The notes under the pieces are model-generated. The model searched no databases. It had not been told where the DNA came from and saw nothing but the letters and a program-made list of their open reading frames with translations. From the NCBI RefSeq assembly GCF_019097595.1, contig NC_080735.1, positions 15,105,917-15,169,916 of the forward strand: DNA of 64,000 bases. Reading direction: 5' to 3'. Source of the stretch: Hemibagrus wyckioides (Eukaryota > Chordata > Actinopteri > Siluriformes > Bagridae). Position 1 is the stretch's first letter; each line of letters starts with the position of its first letter. The position numbers and the translations under genes are program-made. Below, in pieces: positions 35,322 to 47,809 of this stretch.

Positions 35322-36830
35322 TAACAAAGTGGTATATACACATATATACACATAAATGCAGACATGAACATGAAGGGATGTATGTGTATATGGCATATAT
35401 TGAGGTGATCCAGTGTTTATCATTAAAGTGTCCATGTGCTGGAATTATTGTATAAAGTGACTTGTGCCAGTCCAGTGTCAAAGTGTCAGTTTGTGCAAAT
35501 GTGCGAGGTTGTGCAAAGTGATGAAAAGTGATGAAAAAAGCACAGAGACTCCCCGTATCCATATCAGGTTCTAGGTGTTTCCTGGTTCAGACTCCGAATG
35601 GCCTGCAGGAAGAAGCTCCTCCTCATTCTCTCTGTGTTTGCCTTCATGGAGCGGAAGCACTTCCCTGAACGCAACAGAGAAAAGAGTCCATTGTTGGGAT
35701 AGCTGAGGTCCTTTACAATGTTCCTGGCCCTGATCCGGCACCGTTTGCTGTAGATGTCCTGCAGGTCAGGGAGCTTGGTGTGGATGGTACGTTCAGCTGA
35801 ATGCACCACTTTCTGGAGGGCTCGCCTGTCCTTCATGGTGCTGTTCCTGAACCAGGAAGTGATGCTACCTGTCAGGACGCTCTCAGTGGTGCAGGTGTAA
35901 AAAGTCTTTAGCACCTGAGAGGGAAGTTTAAAGTCCCTAAAATGTCTCAGGTGGTATAGACGCTGCTGGGCCTTCTTCACCAGGTTGTTGGTATGACAGG
36001 ACCAAGTCAAGCCCTGCGTGATGTGAACACCTAGGTACCGGAAGCTGTCCACTCTCTCCACTGGGGTTCCGCTGATCGTGGTCAGTTGGTATGACCGCTC
36101 CGGCTTTGTACTGAAGTCCACTATTAACTCCTTAGTCTTGCTGATGTTCAGGAGTAGGTTGTTCACCTGCCACCAGCTCTCCAGGTATTTAATCTCCCGT
36201 AGGTAGGCCATCTCGTTGTTGTTTGAGATCAGGCCCAACACAACAGTGTCATCAGCAAACTTAATGATGGTGGTGGAGTTGGAAGTGGCCACACAGTCAG
36301 AAGTGTACAGTGAGTACAGCAGGGGCTCAGAACACAACCTTGAGGAGCTCCAGTGCTGAGGGTGATGGAGGATGAGGTGTGTTTGCCCATCCGTACGGCT
36401 TGTGGTCTGTCCGTCAGGAAGTTGGAAATCCACTGGCACAGCGGTGTGCTGAGACCTAGGACCTCCAACTTAGAGGTGAGCGTGGAAGGAATTATGGTGT
36501 TGAACACTGAACTGTAGTCCACAAACAGCGTTTTTACATAATTCCCTTTTCTGCAGTCCAGGTGGCTTGTTGTTGTGTGAAGGAGGTGTGAAATGGCATC
36601 CTCAGTGGAGCGGTTTTGCCTGTACACAAACTGTAGCGGATCCAGTGTGTCTGGTAGTGATGCAGTTATGAAGTCTCTGAGCAATCTTTCAAAGCACTTC
36701 ATCACTACTGAAGTCAGGGCTACAGGGCGGTAGTCGTTGAGGCTGGGGTTTCTTTGGGACAGGAACAATGGTGGACTGTAGACAGTTTCAGGGAGAGGTT
36801 GAAGATCTCTGTGAACACCGGTGCTAGCTG
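33640..36830 (-). mobile_element. LINE family 2 with nested Tc1
   Basis: Minus-strand non-LTR element. RT region 36229-36768 ('[18 protein letters not shown]', '[16 protein letters not shown]', '[11 protein letters not shown]') overlaps, one frame off, 35564-36439 ('[15 protein letters not shown]', 'FRYLGVHITQGLTWSCHTN', 'RTIHTKLPDLQDIYSKRC', ending 'FFLQAIRSLN'). A frameshift near the FADD box breaks the ORF. The 3' non-coding part continues at 33640-34010 after a Tc1 insertion at 34011-35262. Decayed plus-strand relatives sit at 2585, 5205, 41330 and 63500. Confidence 0.85.
34011..35262 (-). mobile_element. Tc1-like transposon, copy 2 (inactive), nested
   Basis: Same family as 24652-25900. 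TIRs are 34011-34041 and 35232-35262 (start 'acactatattgccaaaagta'), flanked on both sides by long TA tracts (33956-34010 and 35263-35318). Transposase fragments are on the minus strand at 34094-34567 and in broken frames up to 35150. A stop follows 'CHLCN' and frameshifts occur near 34570. It sits within the 3' part of LINE family 2. Confidence 0.92.
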
Positions 36831-36839
36831 GTCAGCGCA

Positions 36840-37254
36840 CGCTTTCAGAACCCGACTTTTCACCCTTCTGTCCTGTTTGCATGCATATGTCACTTTACAT
36901 TACACTTTATATTGATCCTGTTTACATGTAACTTTAATATTTGCACTCACTGTCAACACTATTCTTTTGCACAGAGTCGGTCTATATGTCCTGTTTGTCT
37001 GCACTGTGTTGTCTTGTCATCCTGTGCACTTCTGTTGTGTGTCTAGTTTACTAAAGATTGCGCCTTAAGTATAGTTTAGCTTTAATTCTATGTTTAGCTC
37101 TATGTTTGTCTGTCACCTGTACTTTGTCTTTGTTATGTGCAACACCTTTGGTCTAGGAGGAACGTTGTTTCATTTCACTGTGTACTGCATCAGCTATATA
37201 TAGTTGAAGTGACAATAAAGCTTCTTTGACTTTGATTTGACTTTGACCAAATAT
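36840..37254 (+). mobile_element. LINE family 2, 3' tail in opposite orientation
   Basis: Non-coding tail ending 'catcagctatatatagttgaagtgacaataaagcttctttgac'. The same 'tactgcatcagctatata' block ends the plus-strand remnants at 3540 and 6205. Head-to-head with the preceding minus-strand element. Confidence 0.65.
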
Positions 37255-37554
37255 GAGGATCTCAAGGAGGTCTTAAGCAAAACCAATGCCAGTGGTCTCC
37301 CCTGCAAGGACCCTATGACTGTGCCATAAACTGCTGCCTGGCACATCAGCTCCATCTGGTTGAGCATATCCCTTGTTATCAGCCAGGCAATGGGCTATGG
37401 AGGAGTACATTCAGGAGGAGATCCAGGAGGGCTACATCTGGCCCTCCTTGTGAAGAAAAAAGATCAGTGCCCCTATGGCCCTTGAGCAACTGAAAATGGC
37501 ACTAAACTCATACCCCATAGCCCCCTGATCCACATCCACAAAGGGGATGAGTGG
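37255..37554 (+). mobile_element. Gypsy RT N-terminal fragment (plus strand)
   Basis: Translates in broken frames to 'KYEDLKEVLSKTNASGLP', then a segment resembling the 'MEEYIQEEIQEGYI' and 'LVKKKDQC' region before the RT core. Short, with stops and deletions. It is cut by the LTR that follows. Confidence 0.6.
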
Positions 37555-37901
37555 TGTTACACCTGGCTCAAAGATGTAACATTAAGGGAAATGACATAGT
37601 GGAATAACTTTAAACATAATATTTATTATAACAAAAATTAACCAAAACATAATCAGGACATAAGTAGGTAAATTAAATCAAAATGCAAAAGAATACAAAG
37701 CAAAACATAACGCCACAAAATTGGAGCGCAGCTCTGGCAAGCTGCTCAAGCAACAGTGGAGCAGCCCTCGAAGAACTCACACCATAGTTAAACACACACT
37801 TTGATGAGCATCAGGTGCACTCAAGTCATGCCCCAATCACCAAAACCTGCAACAGAAACAAGAAACCAAAACACCCAAACCAACACAACTCAACCCTAAC
37901 A
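37555..37901 (-). repeat. LTR of a second gypsy element
   Basis: A 347-bp block starting TGTTAC and ending CTAACA, so it reads TGTTAG...GTAACA on the minus strand. It is followed by a CCCCCTT run, the complement of a polypurine tract, and then minus-strand pol fragments. This fits the 3' LTR of the truncated element at 37980-38870. Confidence 0.65.
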
Positions 37902-37979
37902 CACCCCCTTAAAAAAATCCCACATCAAAATAATGATACTAAATTATAACATACATACATAGAGGTAGGTCAACTCACA

Positions 37980-38870
37980 TCAATTGAAGACAGAAACACC
38001 ATTTTCTCACTCCACCACAGGGGCATGCGACAGGGTGTCTGCTAACACATTTTCAACTCCCTTTTAATTGTCAAATTTTAAGGCTGTAAGAAAAGTATCC
38101 ATCGCATTAAGCGTTGACTTGGACTATGTAATGAATGAAGGAATGTCAAAGGATTATGATCTGAATATATGACAACTGGGGACCCTCCCCCCACATACAC
38201 ATCAAAATGTTGAAGTGCCCAGATCAGTGCCAACGTTTCCTTCTCAATAACAGAATTCAATTGACAGGAATTAAACTTGCATGAGAAATAACTAATTGGC
38301 TGACCAATACCACCAGAATGAGTCTAGAGAAGAACAGGGAACTCCTGCTCCCACCTGACTGGTGTCAACCTGAATCTCAAACAGAAGACCATTTTGGGGA
38401 GCTGCTAACACAGGAGCAGCAGTCAACAACAACTTCACATTCTCAAATGCCTTTTGACAATGTGGGGTCCACTCAAATTTAGCAGAGTTCTTTAAAAGAT
38501 TAGTCAATGGACAGATGACCGATGAAAAATTGGAACAAAAACTGCGATAGTAACTGGCCATCCCAATAAACCTCATGAGCTCTTTTTTAATTACAAGGGG
38601 TGGGGAAATTATCTATCATGCTTATTTTAGCATGCAAAGGGTGCACCACCCCTTGGCCCACCTCTTTTCCCAAATAAGAAACCGTTGCCTGTGCAAAATC
38701 ACATTTAGCCAAGTTCACCGTCAAATTTGCCCCCACTAAACATCGAAATAAATCTCATACCCGTGTGACGTGCTGATCCCAGCTATCACTGTAAACTATA
38801 GAATCGTCCAAATAGACCGCACAGCCTTCTAAACCAGAGACTACACGATTCATTAATCTTTGAAATGTAG
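37980..38870 (-). mobile_element. Truncated gypsy pol (RT and RNase H)
   Basis: Minus-strand fragments: RT 'CAVYLDDSIVYSDSWDQHV' (YLDD box) at about 38755-38870, the connection region 'MRFIGMASYYRSFCSNF' (38292-38576), and RNase H 'NSVIEKETLALIWALQHF' with 'YSDHNPLTFL' (38078-38260). It is a different family from the 26-kb element. It is truncated in the RT, where the sequence passes directly into an SNTX first-exon remnant. Confidence 0.8.
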
Positions 38871-39006
38871 CTGGAGGTATACAGCATGCTGTGCAGTGAT
38901 CTTCCCGAGGCAGCTCTTGAGCTATTGCGATGCAGCTGGAACCGATGACCATGTCAAAATAATAACATAAAATGTATTAAGAGCATTTCTTACCTTTGGT
39001 TAAAGC
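38871..39006 (-). pseudogene. SNTX exon 1 remnant fused to gypsy RT
   Basis: Closely similar to the remnant at 57590-57740. Both align at nucleotide level with exon 1 of genes A and C ('ATAGCT', 'GGGAAGA', 'GGCATG' blocks), with the middle altered and the frame lost. The ORF starting M-V-I-G-S-S runs from this remnant into gypsy RT and is a chance fusion. Confidence 0.6.
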
Positions 39007-39009
39007 ATC

Positions 39010-40990
39010 CCGTGTCTGTGTGTGTGTGTGTATGTGTGTGTGTGTGTGTGTGTGTGTTTTTAAATGATTCCCTTCTGATAATAAACCACATTGAACTCAA
39101 ATTCACTGATTCATAATACATTTATTGCATGCTTTAACAGTTGACTTTAACAGTAACATTTTCAATATTTTAAATTTTTATCTTAGTAATGATACATTAT
39201 CACCTGATAAATGGATATTTACTGTCCTGCATTATTAACAGTTTGATTTTAAGTTTGTTTGCTTGCTTTGTTTGCTATGCTTTTCATTGTATTATATTTT
39301 AGTGCACTGTTGTTGAGAAGAGCACACACAGTTTCATTGTACTCTTTCTGTGCAGTGGCAATAAATTCTATTCTATTCTATTCTATTCTATTCTATTCTA
39401 TTCTATTCTATTCTATTCTATTCCCTTACCAATCTCTCTCATTTTTCCTTTTTTCCTAAAGACAAAAAACAAATCAGATGTAATGTTCTTTAGAAAGAGC
39501 GAATTCCCCCGTCTTGCAGACTTTTCTGTGAATGAAAATGTAAATATACAGTTTTACTCCATACTGTTTAAAAGCACTGACACTGCAGACTCCTTCTACA
39601 AATACTAAATAAACATCTCCTCACAGAAAACCTCACTATAGGCACTAATGTCTATGTTCTTATCCTGTTTATCTGGAGAATCCATTATACAATGCCCTGG
39701 TAATGGACTGGAATGAGTAATCATTACTTTGCTTTGCAGATGCTACTATAGTCAGAGCTGCTGTTATAGCCACGTGGGACCAATCAGATTTGAAAATGTA
39801 ATAGTGCTCTGCTATTACATAGTACTAACCTCCCTTAACCCTCAACTGCTTATTTGTGTAAATAAGCTAAATCTAATCCCCTGTAAGTAAGGACATCTGC
39901 TAAATGCCATAAAAGTAAATGGAAGTTATGAATGAGTTCTAGCACATCATTCTCCTGAGTGATCTGGTTGATGTATAAGCTTGTGATTACAATCAGCTTT
40001 CAGTTTATCTGGTCTCAATATAATATGATAGCTTTAAGAGAAATGACACTTTACATTTATTGACACAGTCAGTGCCACAGTTAATGCCAAAACCTCAATT
40101 TTTATCACTATTTATTTAATGATTATAACCAGTACATTGTTAAAATTACTTAATTAAGAAGTAAATTAAAAGTTTCTCAATTTGATATAACAACAAAGCA
40201 CAAAACACACTATAATAATATTATAATGATAATAATAATTATCATAATATAATTATTATAATAATAATATAATTATAATAATAATAATAATGCACATGGA
40301 TATATATATATATATAAATTAATAATGAGCACTTGCTAATGTGGTATTTGCAACAGAAAAGGAGGAGACTAATAAGAAATAAGAAAATCAAATAAAAAAA
40401 ACTGTGTCCACTGAAGTATGCAGTCATGTGCTGAAACTTGTTTGGTTTTGGAGATTTGCAGAGTGCAGGTTTTTAAGATTTTTTTTAATTATTCAAGACT
40501 TTTAACTAGTGAACAGATAATGCAAATTACCTGTATCATTGACTGTAATTAAGGTACAATAAAACTGTAGTAAAGAATATATAGTATGCATTGCTAACAA
40601 TAATAAGCAACAAAAATTCTCATAAGAATGTAAAAAAACAACAACTGATTAATAAAAAGACAAATCATGTCCCTAAACTGATGTAATTCTGATATAACTG
40701 AGCAGAATATAATAAAATAAATTTCACTGGTATTGGAGAAGATTTGAATCCTCAAAAGTTGGCAGGATTGGTGACTCTGACTTTCAGATTAACATCATCC
40801 ACCTGATAAGAAAAAAGAAAGCATCTCTTAACATTCCTATTTGTTATAATGCAAATCTAAAACCTATTTAAATTATTTTTTTAGTAAATTGTGACTTGAT
40901 TTTTTAAGGGTTGCATTTACAGATTTCCAGCAAATGTTACATTTAGCAAAATGTCGCTAAATATTGATAACATTGTCTTGGTTAATTACT
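39010..40990. repeat. Segmental duplicate of the gene A downstream flank
   Basis: Collinear with 180-2420 (TG tract, TATTC array, SINE tail, terminal exon), with small deletions and an ATA-rich expansion near 40210-40290. Shows that genes A and C arose by duplication including about 2 kb of downstream DNA. Confidence 0.88.
40752..40802 (-). CDS. Gene C terminal exon
   Basis: 51-nt exon after a CAG acceptor, encoding VDDVNLKVRVTNPANF and a stop. It is equivalent to 2239-2289 and completes the galectin domain of gene C. The intron to G3 (about 1.7 kb) contains a LINE family 2 remnant. Confidence 0.8.
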   Translation of the reverse strand: MDDVNLKVRVTNPANF

Positions 40991-41329
40991 GACGTTACCA
41001 AGCCTACTGAGGTCACACTATTCTGGGGTTGAACCTGTTTTTTAGTTCTATCTATTGAGTTTCCCTTAAACTCCTTTTAGTATTGTTTCTAATTACTGCT
41101 CACTGCTGGAGAAGATTGTGACTGTTAAATGCAGACCCTTCTATTTACCATGTAAATTCACAACTGTGTTTATAGTAAGTGCACATTCCCCCAATCGCCT
41201 ATGCTAAGGAGACACTTTGTTAACTAAGGAGGCACTTTGTGTATTAGCAAGCTGCAGAATGCTCAACCCCTGATGGACTTTCTGTATTAGTGAGCTGCAG
41301 AATGCTCACCCTGATGGACTATTTATTAT

Positions 41330-42480
41330 TGCCAGAGATTTCAACCATGCAAATCTAAATTCTGTCAGCATGTGGAGTTTCCAATGAGAGGAGTGAATGT
41401 GCTGGATCTTGTATCTTCAAGATCATCACTACATGCACGAGTCAGAAGCTGTGGATGACTACAAAGGTGCATGTGCTGCTGAAGACCAGAAACTCTGTCT
41501 TCAGAGCAGATGACACGGTGGCCCTAAGAACAGCAAGAGCCAAACTGTCCTTAGCCATCAGAGAGGCAAAGTAAACACACGCTCAGAGAATCCACAGGCA
41601 CTTCAAAGACAGATGGCGACACCCGGCACATGTGGAAGGGTATACAAGCGATCACTAACTACTGGACAACTTCACCTAACTACAGGACAACTCAGTCAGT
41701 CTGGAACCACAACTTAAACACCAACATAATGAGCACTGGGGTCCCTCACGCCCCCATTGACGTTTACTCATGACTGTGCAGCAATACACAACTCAGATGA
41801 CATCATTTATTCTGCAGATGCCAAGGTTAGCATTAGGAAGAAAAATGAGTCAGCATACAGAGAGGAGCTGCAACAGCTAACAGCCTGGTATAGAGCCAGC
41901 AACCAGTCTCTGAACACTGACAAAATAAAAGTTATGGCTGTTGGCTACAGGAGAGAACAGAGCATCCATTCTCTAACAAACATTGACGGCTGGAGCTCAT
42001 CAGAAGCACCGAATTCCTTTGTGTTCATCTGGCAGAGAACCTTACCTGGTCACTGAACTCGTCACTTTCTACGAAGGCAGAGGAAAGCCCATCTCCCACC
42101 CCCATCCATACAACGTTTTACAGAGGGACTACTGAGAGCATCCTGAGCAGCTACATCACTGTCTGGTTTGGAAATTGCATGTCTAATATTGCAAGACCTT
42201 GCAGAATAAAGTGAGCACACCTGGGAAGATCATCAGAGTCCCTCTTCTTTCAATCATACACATTTAAAATATTTATTTTATGTTGTTTCATTTCATTTAT
42301 TTGTCTTTTAGTGTGTTGTATTGTCTTTCTGCACTGTCTCTAATTTTGCACTGTTTGCACAAGGTTGCACAAGGTTATGTGGACAGGGAAATTTTACTTT
42401 TCAGTTCTTAGTTCTGTGTTGTTCATGTAGCTCTGCATTCTTTAATGTAACACCAGGGTTCAGGAGAAGCATATATATAT
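41330..42480 (+). mobile_element. LINE family 2 remnant (gene C intron)
   Basis: Plus-strand fragments 'EELQQLTAWYRASNQSLN' and a degraded FADD region, in the same intron position as in gene A. It retains an extra upstream part ('agatttcaaccatgcaaatctaaattctgtc') also present at 63545, absent from gene A. It ends near a short (TA)n. Confidence 0.7.
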
Positions 42481-42523
42481 ATATATATATGCTCTAATTA
42501 TAAAATTGTAAAAAATGACCTAC

Positions 42524-43676
42524 TTCAGTAATGGCAATGGTGTTCATGAAGACCTGTCCATCAATGCAAATTGCATTCACATTGTGCACCGGTCTACGAT
42601 GCTCAAAGGTGCAGTATTCCACGCCATCCACAATCACCTGCACAAATAAAGTGTAAGCTTATTTAATCCAAATGCTTAAAGTTTTTATCCTCTCATTTCT
42701 TTTCTACATAATACCACACCTCAAAGCATTCTGGATTAATAACCATGATGATATCAAAAGGTCCTCCTTTGACAAATGGGCCTCCTGGTTTCTCCACAAA
42801 ATTCTCCCATTTCCCTTTCCTGCAGCTGTCAAGGGCCACTGAGGACATGCGGGGGTTGAAGTGGAAAGCGACGTCATGAAGGTACTTCGGCCCTGTCTGC
42901 AAATTTATTGCAAAACTGAAAGAAATTGCTTCAACAATTAATAGATGGTACCAGATTAGAGTGAGAATTTTTTTTTAACTAATCCATTGCATATTACCTA
43001 TTAAAAATGTTGTAAAATGAATATACATTTATCGTACCGTTTACAATCTGATGGAACAACCCCTTGGAAGAACAAAGCCACACCAGGTCTCAAGCCTCCA
43101 GGGATTGATCCCAAATATGGTTTGTTCTGTTGTGATTAAGCATCATTCATGTTATAATGATAAATCTCTAATCAGGTGGTTATATTATTAAAAACTGCAT
43201 AAACCTGCAATCTTTTGGCTTGTTCATTCATTCTGAAAATGACATGAAAATACTGAAGTTATCTTGATGAAGTTACTTACAGGGTTGCAGACTGGATGTC
43301 TCACATCAGACTGGATGTCAAATATAATAAAAGAACATATGAGGAACATTTAAAGAATATTTATAGAACCTGTTTACTTCTTATTTATGACAAACCAAAG
43401 TGCTGTAAAGTTGGCATTGGCATACAAAAGGAAAACTGTAATAGCAAAATCTTGCAACACATCTTGCTACTTGATTTGCACAGTTCTTTGTTCTTTTTAT
43501 GTTAAATCTTAAATTAAAAATTAAAAATTTAAATGTAAATGTTAATGAATATAGAATTAATTTGTTGTGTAATGTGTGTAATGTGATTTAGAGATCCATT
43601 TTGAACTGTTATTACTTACAGGACTGTTCATTATTTTAGTCCTTAGTTTATTAATTACGATGGGTCCAGAGAGGTT
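42524..43676 (-). CDS. Gene C galectin cassette
   Basis: Exons L1 43620-43676, L2 43281-43310, G1 43038-43126, G2 42720-42915, G3 42524-42637, with the same lengths and phases as in gene A and consensus AG/GT at every boundary. G1: 'GSIPGGLRPGVALFFQG'. G2: 'YLHDVAFHFNPR' then 'GGPFVKGGPFDIIMVI'. G3: 'VDGVEYCTFEHRRPVHN'. H, N and R of the first motif and the Trp are retained. The Asn following the V strand is Asp, and the E-x-R after Trp is not canonical. Only one cassette is present. With the SNTX exons and terminal exon the product would be 794 residues. Confidence 0.85.
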
Positions 43677-43816
43677 CTGTGGGAAAATAAATTATGTACA
43701 AAATATATCAATGAAAATAGAATGAAAACAAATGAAAGTCTAGATTTTTTTTTTTTTCATTTTACATGTAGCTATTATATTATAATTGTGTATAATAATA
43801 TATAATCTTCACTAAC

Positions 43817-46800
43817 CCACTGGTCGAGTGTCACAGTGAGCTTCCCATTAATGGTGAAGGGGACAGAATCACTGGCTTCACTTACTCCCACATTACTCAC
43901 AGCTCTGTATCGAACCCAGTATTGTTCTTTTGGCTGTAGTCCAGTGAGTGAGAAGGTGTTCTCTGTATTTGATGTGTCTATGACTGTCCATTCCTCAGCA
44001 TCAGTTGCTGAATCATTTGAAGGTGTCATCCTGTACTCAACTCTGAAGTGAACCGTCTCTCCAGTTGGGGATTTTGAAAGATTCAGGGTAACTTTTCCAA
44101 TACTGGTCTTCACCACAGGTTTGGGAGGTTTGGATACAGGCTGAAACTTAGGATCTGTCAGAAGGCCATTCTGATATAGTCGGATGGAGATTCCTGGATT
44201 GCAGGGGTCAGATATGGAGGCAATGATGAATTTGACTCCCTTCTCATTTTTATTTGCTTTTGAAAAAGAGGTAAAAAGAGAAAGATTCTGTTTCATCCTT
44301 GCAGAAATGTCAGAATTAAACCAAGGCTGTGCTGCTTGGAGAATGATATCTCTCTCACTTTTTTGCCCCAGCTTTGTAAATACTTCGGAGTTCTCAAGGT
44401 CTTGTAGAGCTGCTAGGTAGGTGTCATCATACTTCATAGATGTAAATGACAAACATACCACCATATCAACATCAAGAAACAAACTGACGAGTGACCCAGA
44501 TGATTTCACAATTCTGACGTCCTTCAGTCCATTGGTACAGGAGCTCAGTATCTGTAATTCAGTTGTAATGTCATCTAACCAATTGTTCATGTTGATTGCA
44601 TTGAAGGGTGATGTGTAATGGGTGTTCAGGATGTCCCACAGTGCCTTGTCCGCAGTTTCTTCTTTCTCACAGCGAATAGCTGGCAGCACTCTGCACAATG
44701 ACTTCTGGAATGAACTTGTATAATTCCTATGTAATGCCTGAAACTTTAGCAACCTGTTTTTTACGTCAGGAAAGTCATCTGTTATTGGTCTGTTGATCAA
44801 ATCATTGCATTTTCTTTCAATTTCACTGAGCTCCTCCAGTAAACTTTCTATTTGATACACCAGGCTTAAATTAATTTCTCTCTCCAACTTTGCAGCCTTA
44901 TCATCCAAAAGATTGAGAGGATACAGCCACACAGTCAGAGGCACACCATTGTCTTGTTGTTGTTTCATCAGAGCAGGCACCTTCTTGTACACTTCCAGGA
45001 CTTCCTTGTATGTGGTGGGGGTTTCTTCAAGTTCAATGTCACCATAAAATGTGACACTTATATTCTCAGCCATTTTTTGTTCATCTCCATTCAAATTTAG
45101 TGATGCTTGCCCATTTATGGAAATGTTAGGGATCTTCTTGACAACTGCATGGAGGTTCCCTTGGATTTCCTGTTTGTTCTCATTTTCTGCTTTTATATAA
45201 TCAAAAACCATGAAAACATGCACCCCATACAGTACTGCTGTAATGACATGAGTGGCTGTTTTCTGCTCAAATACTTGTGGATAGGTGATATTACCAAGTT
45301 CGTTCATAGTGAGCTGTTCAAATTTTGTTGTCTGACTGTACTGCATGGTAACTCTGGACTGATGTTCTGAGGATTTGGTATCCTGCAGGTACTTGGCTGA
45401 TCCTCCGACCTCCACCAATCCACTTAGGAAACTGGCTTTAAGGGAAGCATTTACATCTAGGAGGTTTGCCTTTGCACTGTGACTGTCAGAGGCAGCAAAT
45501 TTCAGATGTGTTTTAGGCTCTTTATGAACATCAAGATTCTCAAGCAATGCATTCTTATTCCATAAAGTTACACCTGAAACAAAAAAAAGCAATGAGAAAT
45601 GACAACTGCTTTACAATTATTTGTGATTTATCAAATATTTCTATTCACATATGGAAAAATATATAGCTCAGGAAAAAATTAAGAGACCACTCCAAATTCT
45701 TCTTAAATCAGCATCTCTACATGTATGGCAGCCATTCCAATCTAGTGTCTGTTGAATTCCCACACAGACACACCTCATTCTGCTTAATGATCTACTGAAT
45801 AGGTGATCACCTGATCTAATTCTTATTTATCAAGACAAAGTATAAAAACCACTGCTGGTGTCATCACTGTCCTCTTCCAATAGGATCAGCTAGATAGCAA
45901 AAACAGTGCTACTAGTAGCTACCTCAAAAGTAAATGGACTCAAAAGTTAACTATTGACCATGCCAGAAGTGATGAAAAGAAAAGATTTGACATCTGGGGT
46001 GAAGTGCATGGCAAGGGTGGTTCAAAACATTCTCCTAAAGGCAGGGCTTAAGTCATGCAGAAGCTAGAAAAAAAGCCCTTTATCAATGAGAAGCAATGGA
46101 AAGCCAGGCTGAAGATTGCCAAAGACCATAAGGATTGGACAGTAGAGGACTGGAGCATGGTCAGCTTCTCTGATTCTTCTTCTTCTGCTTCTCTCCAATT
46201 TTCAGTTTTGCCCAACACCTGGTCATCTTAGGGTTTAGAGGGAGACTTGCTAGGCCTACAAGCCGCAGTGTTTTGCACCCAGTATAAAGTTTGGTGGAAG
46301 ATCAGTGATGATCTGGGTGTGCTTCAGCAAGCCTGGAATCGGGCACATTTATCTTTGTGAAGAGTGCATGAATCAACCCATGTACAATGTTGTACTGGAA
46401 GAATACTACCTTCCTTCTGCTCTGACAATGTTCCCCAACTCTGAGGACTGGTTCTTCCACCTGAACAATGCTCCATGCCACACAGCCATGTCAATCAAGG
46501 TGTGGATGGAGGACCACCACATCAAGACTTGGCCAGCCCAATCTTTATACCTGAACCCTATTGAAAAATTTTGGAATGTGATCAAGAGGATGATGGATGG
46601 TCACAAGTTATCAAACAAAGCTGGGCTGCTTGATTTTTTGTGCCAGGAGTGGCATATATTCACCCAGGAGCAATGTAAGCGATTGGTGGAGAGCATGCCA
46701 AGGCACATCAAAGCCGTGATTATTCCACCAAATATTGATTTTTGAACTAAGTTAAAACATTAGTCTTGTACTGCGTTGTTTAAAAATTAATATGATCTTG

Positions 46801-47445
46801 TTTTCTTTGCATTATTTGAGGTCAAATACTGCATCTTTTTGTTATTTCGACCAGTTATCATTTTCTGCAAATAAATGCTCTAAATGACAAATATATTTAT
46901 TTGAAATGCTGTTGGTAGTGTATAAAAATAAAACAATTGTTAATTTTACTTAAACACATAACTATAAATAGTAAAACCAGAAAAACTGATAATTGTGCAA
47001 GGTCAGCATCATCATCAATATCAGGCTCCATCACACCACCCTTCTTTTCCTTTAACATAAAGCTGTTAGATCATAATACATAACTAACAACGCACTGTAG
47101 CCAACCATGGAAATTGAATTCTAAAGCAGATTTGTATGTCTAAACTTTTTTCCAATTCATGTAGTGTTATGCTTCTATTATTTAATAATTTTTCAAATGA
47201 TCATTTGCGTTTTATGACCTGTATGGCAGTGAATATATTCTTATAAAATTGAGGTTATAAGGATTACATTTTTCAAACACCTTTGAGGTATTATTACTGA
47301 CCACCAGCTTCAGACTGCAAATAGGTAATCAAATGACGATTATGTAAACTGCACCTGGAATAAAGGAGTCACTTCGGCAATCATACAACATGCCAGGATA
47401 CAGGGGTCTTCCCAGAGCAGCTATTTTTATGCATCTGGAATCCAT
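43817..47445 (-). CDS. Gene C: SNTX-like body with FN3 domain (two coding exons)
   Basis: Exon 1 47355-47445 (91 nt, start in M-D-S-R-C) and exon 2 43817-45573 (1757 nt) give 616 codons ending V-D-Q-W at a GTTAGT donor. It is collinear with gene A over its full length, with conserved blocks 'YSQTTKFEQLTM', 'WLYPLNLLDDKAAKL' and 'YWVRYRAVSNVGVSEASDS'. MACPF/CDC-like, helical, thioredoxin-like and FN3 parts are as in gene A, with no signal peptide, transmembrane segment or PRY/SPRY. If the donor were ignored the ORF would run on to a stop about 14 codons later. The intron between the two coding exons hosts a Tc1 remnant. No disabling mutation is seen. Whether it forms pores or has another role cannot be told from sequence. 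Confidence 0.88.
45661..46900 (+). mobile_element. Tc1-like transposon, second family (gene C intron)
   Basis: The plus-strand ORF at 46305-46745 contains 'HLNNAPCHTAMSIKVW' (second catalytic Asp changed to Asn in place of D in the usual HDNA-type motif) and 'SLYLNPIEKFWNVIKRMM' (DDE-type E). The N-terminal half is decayed (45950-46300). The left end begins 'agctcaggaaaaaattaagagaccactcc', a known style of Tc1 end, but a matching right repeat is not recognisable. Inactive. Confidence 0.78.
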
Positions 47446-47619
47446 GACTGCTGCAAGAGAAGAAGCCAGAAAATGAGAAGAGAAAAAGATAAGATTTGAA
47501 AATGCATAAAACTGTCAATGATAATCAAGACTGCAATCTCAAGTTACATAACAATCAAGAGGAAAATAATTGAAAAGTCTATTGTATTATGTATTTAAAA
47601 GTGACAATTTGTTATTTCA

Positions 47620-47790
47620 TTCACTTTTAACCAAAGAGTGACAGCTGAGCAAGCCATATACAAGCTCAAGAAGGCTTTCAAATTATCCCTGGTCCTTAGG
47701 CACCCTGACCCAACCCAGTCATTTGCCATGGAAGTGGATGCCTCTGAGACCAGGGTGGAGGCCATCCTTGCCCAGCATTTTACGGGAAGC
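47620..47790 (+). mobile_element. Gypsy RT/RNase H fragment
   Basis: Plus-strand translation 'EQAIYKLKKAFKLSLVL', 'HPDPTQSF', 'EVDASETRVEAILAQ' is the RT-RNase H connection of a Ty3/gypsy element. Isolated 170-bp fragment in the first intron of gene C. Confidence 0.75.
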
Positions 47791-47809
47791 TGCACAACAC
47801 ATTTATGAT

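Noticed and set aside
38755..38952. ORF starting M-V-I-G-S-S as a real gene
   Set aside because: It is a junction of an SNTX exon 1 remnant and a gypsy RT fragment. The sister remnant at 57.6 kb does not continue this way.
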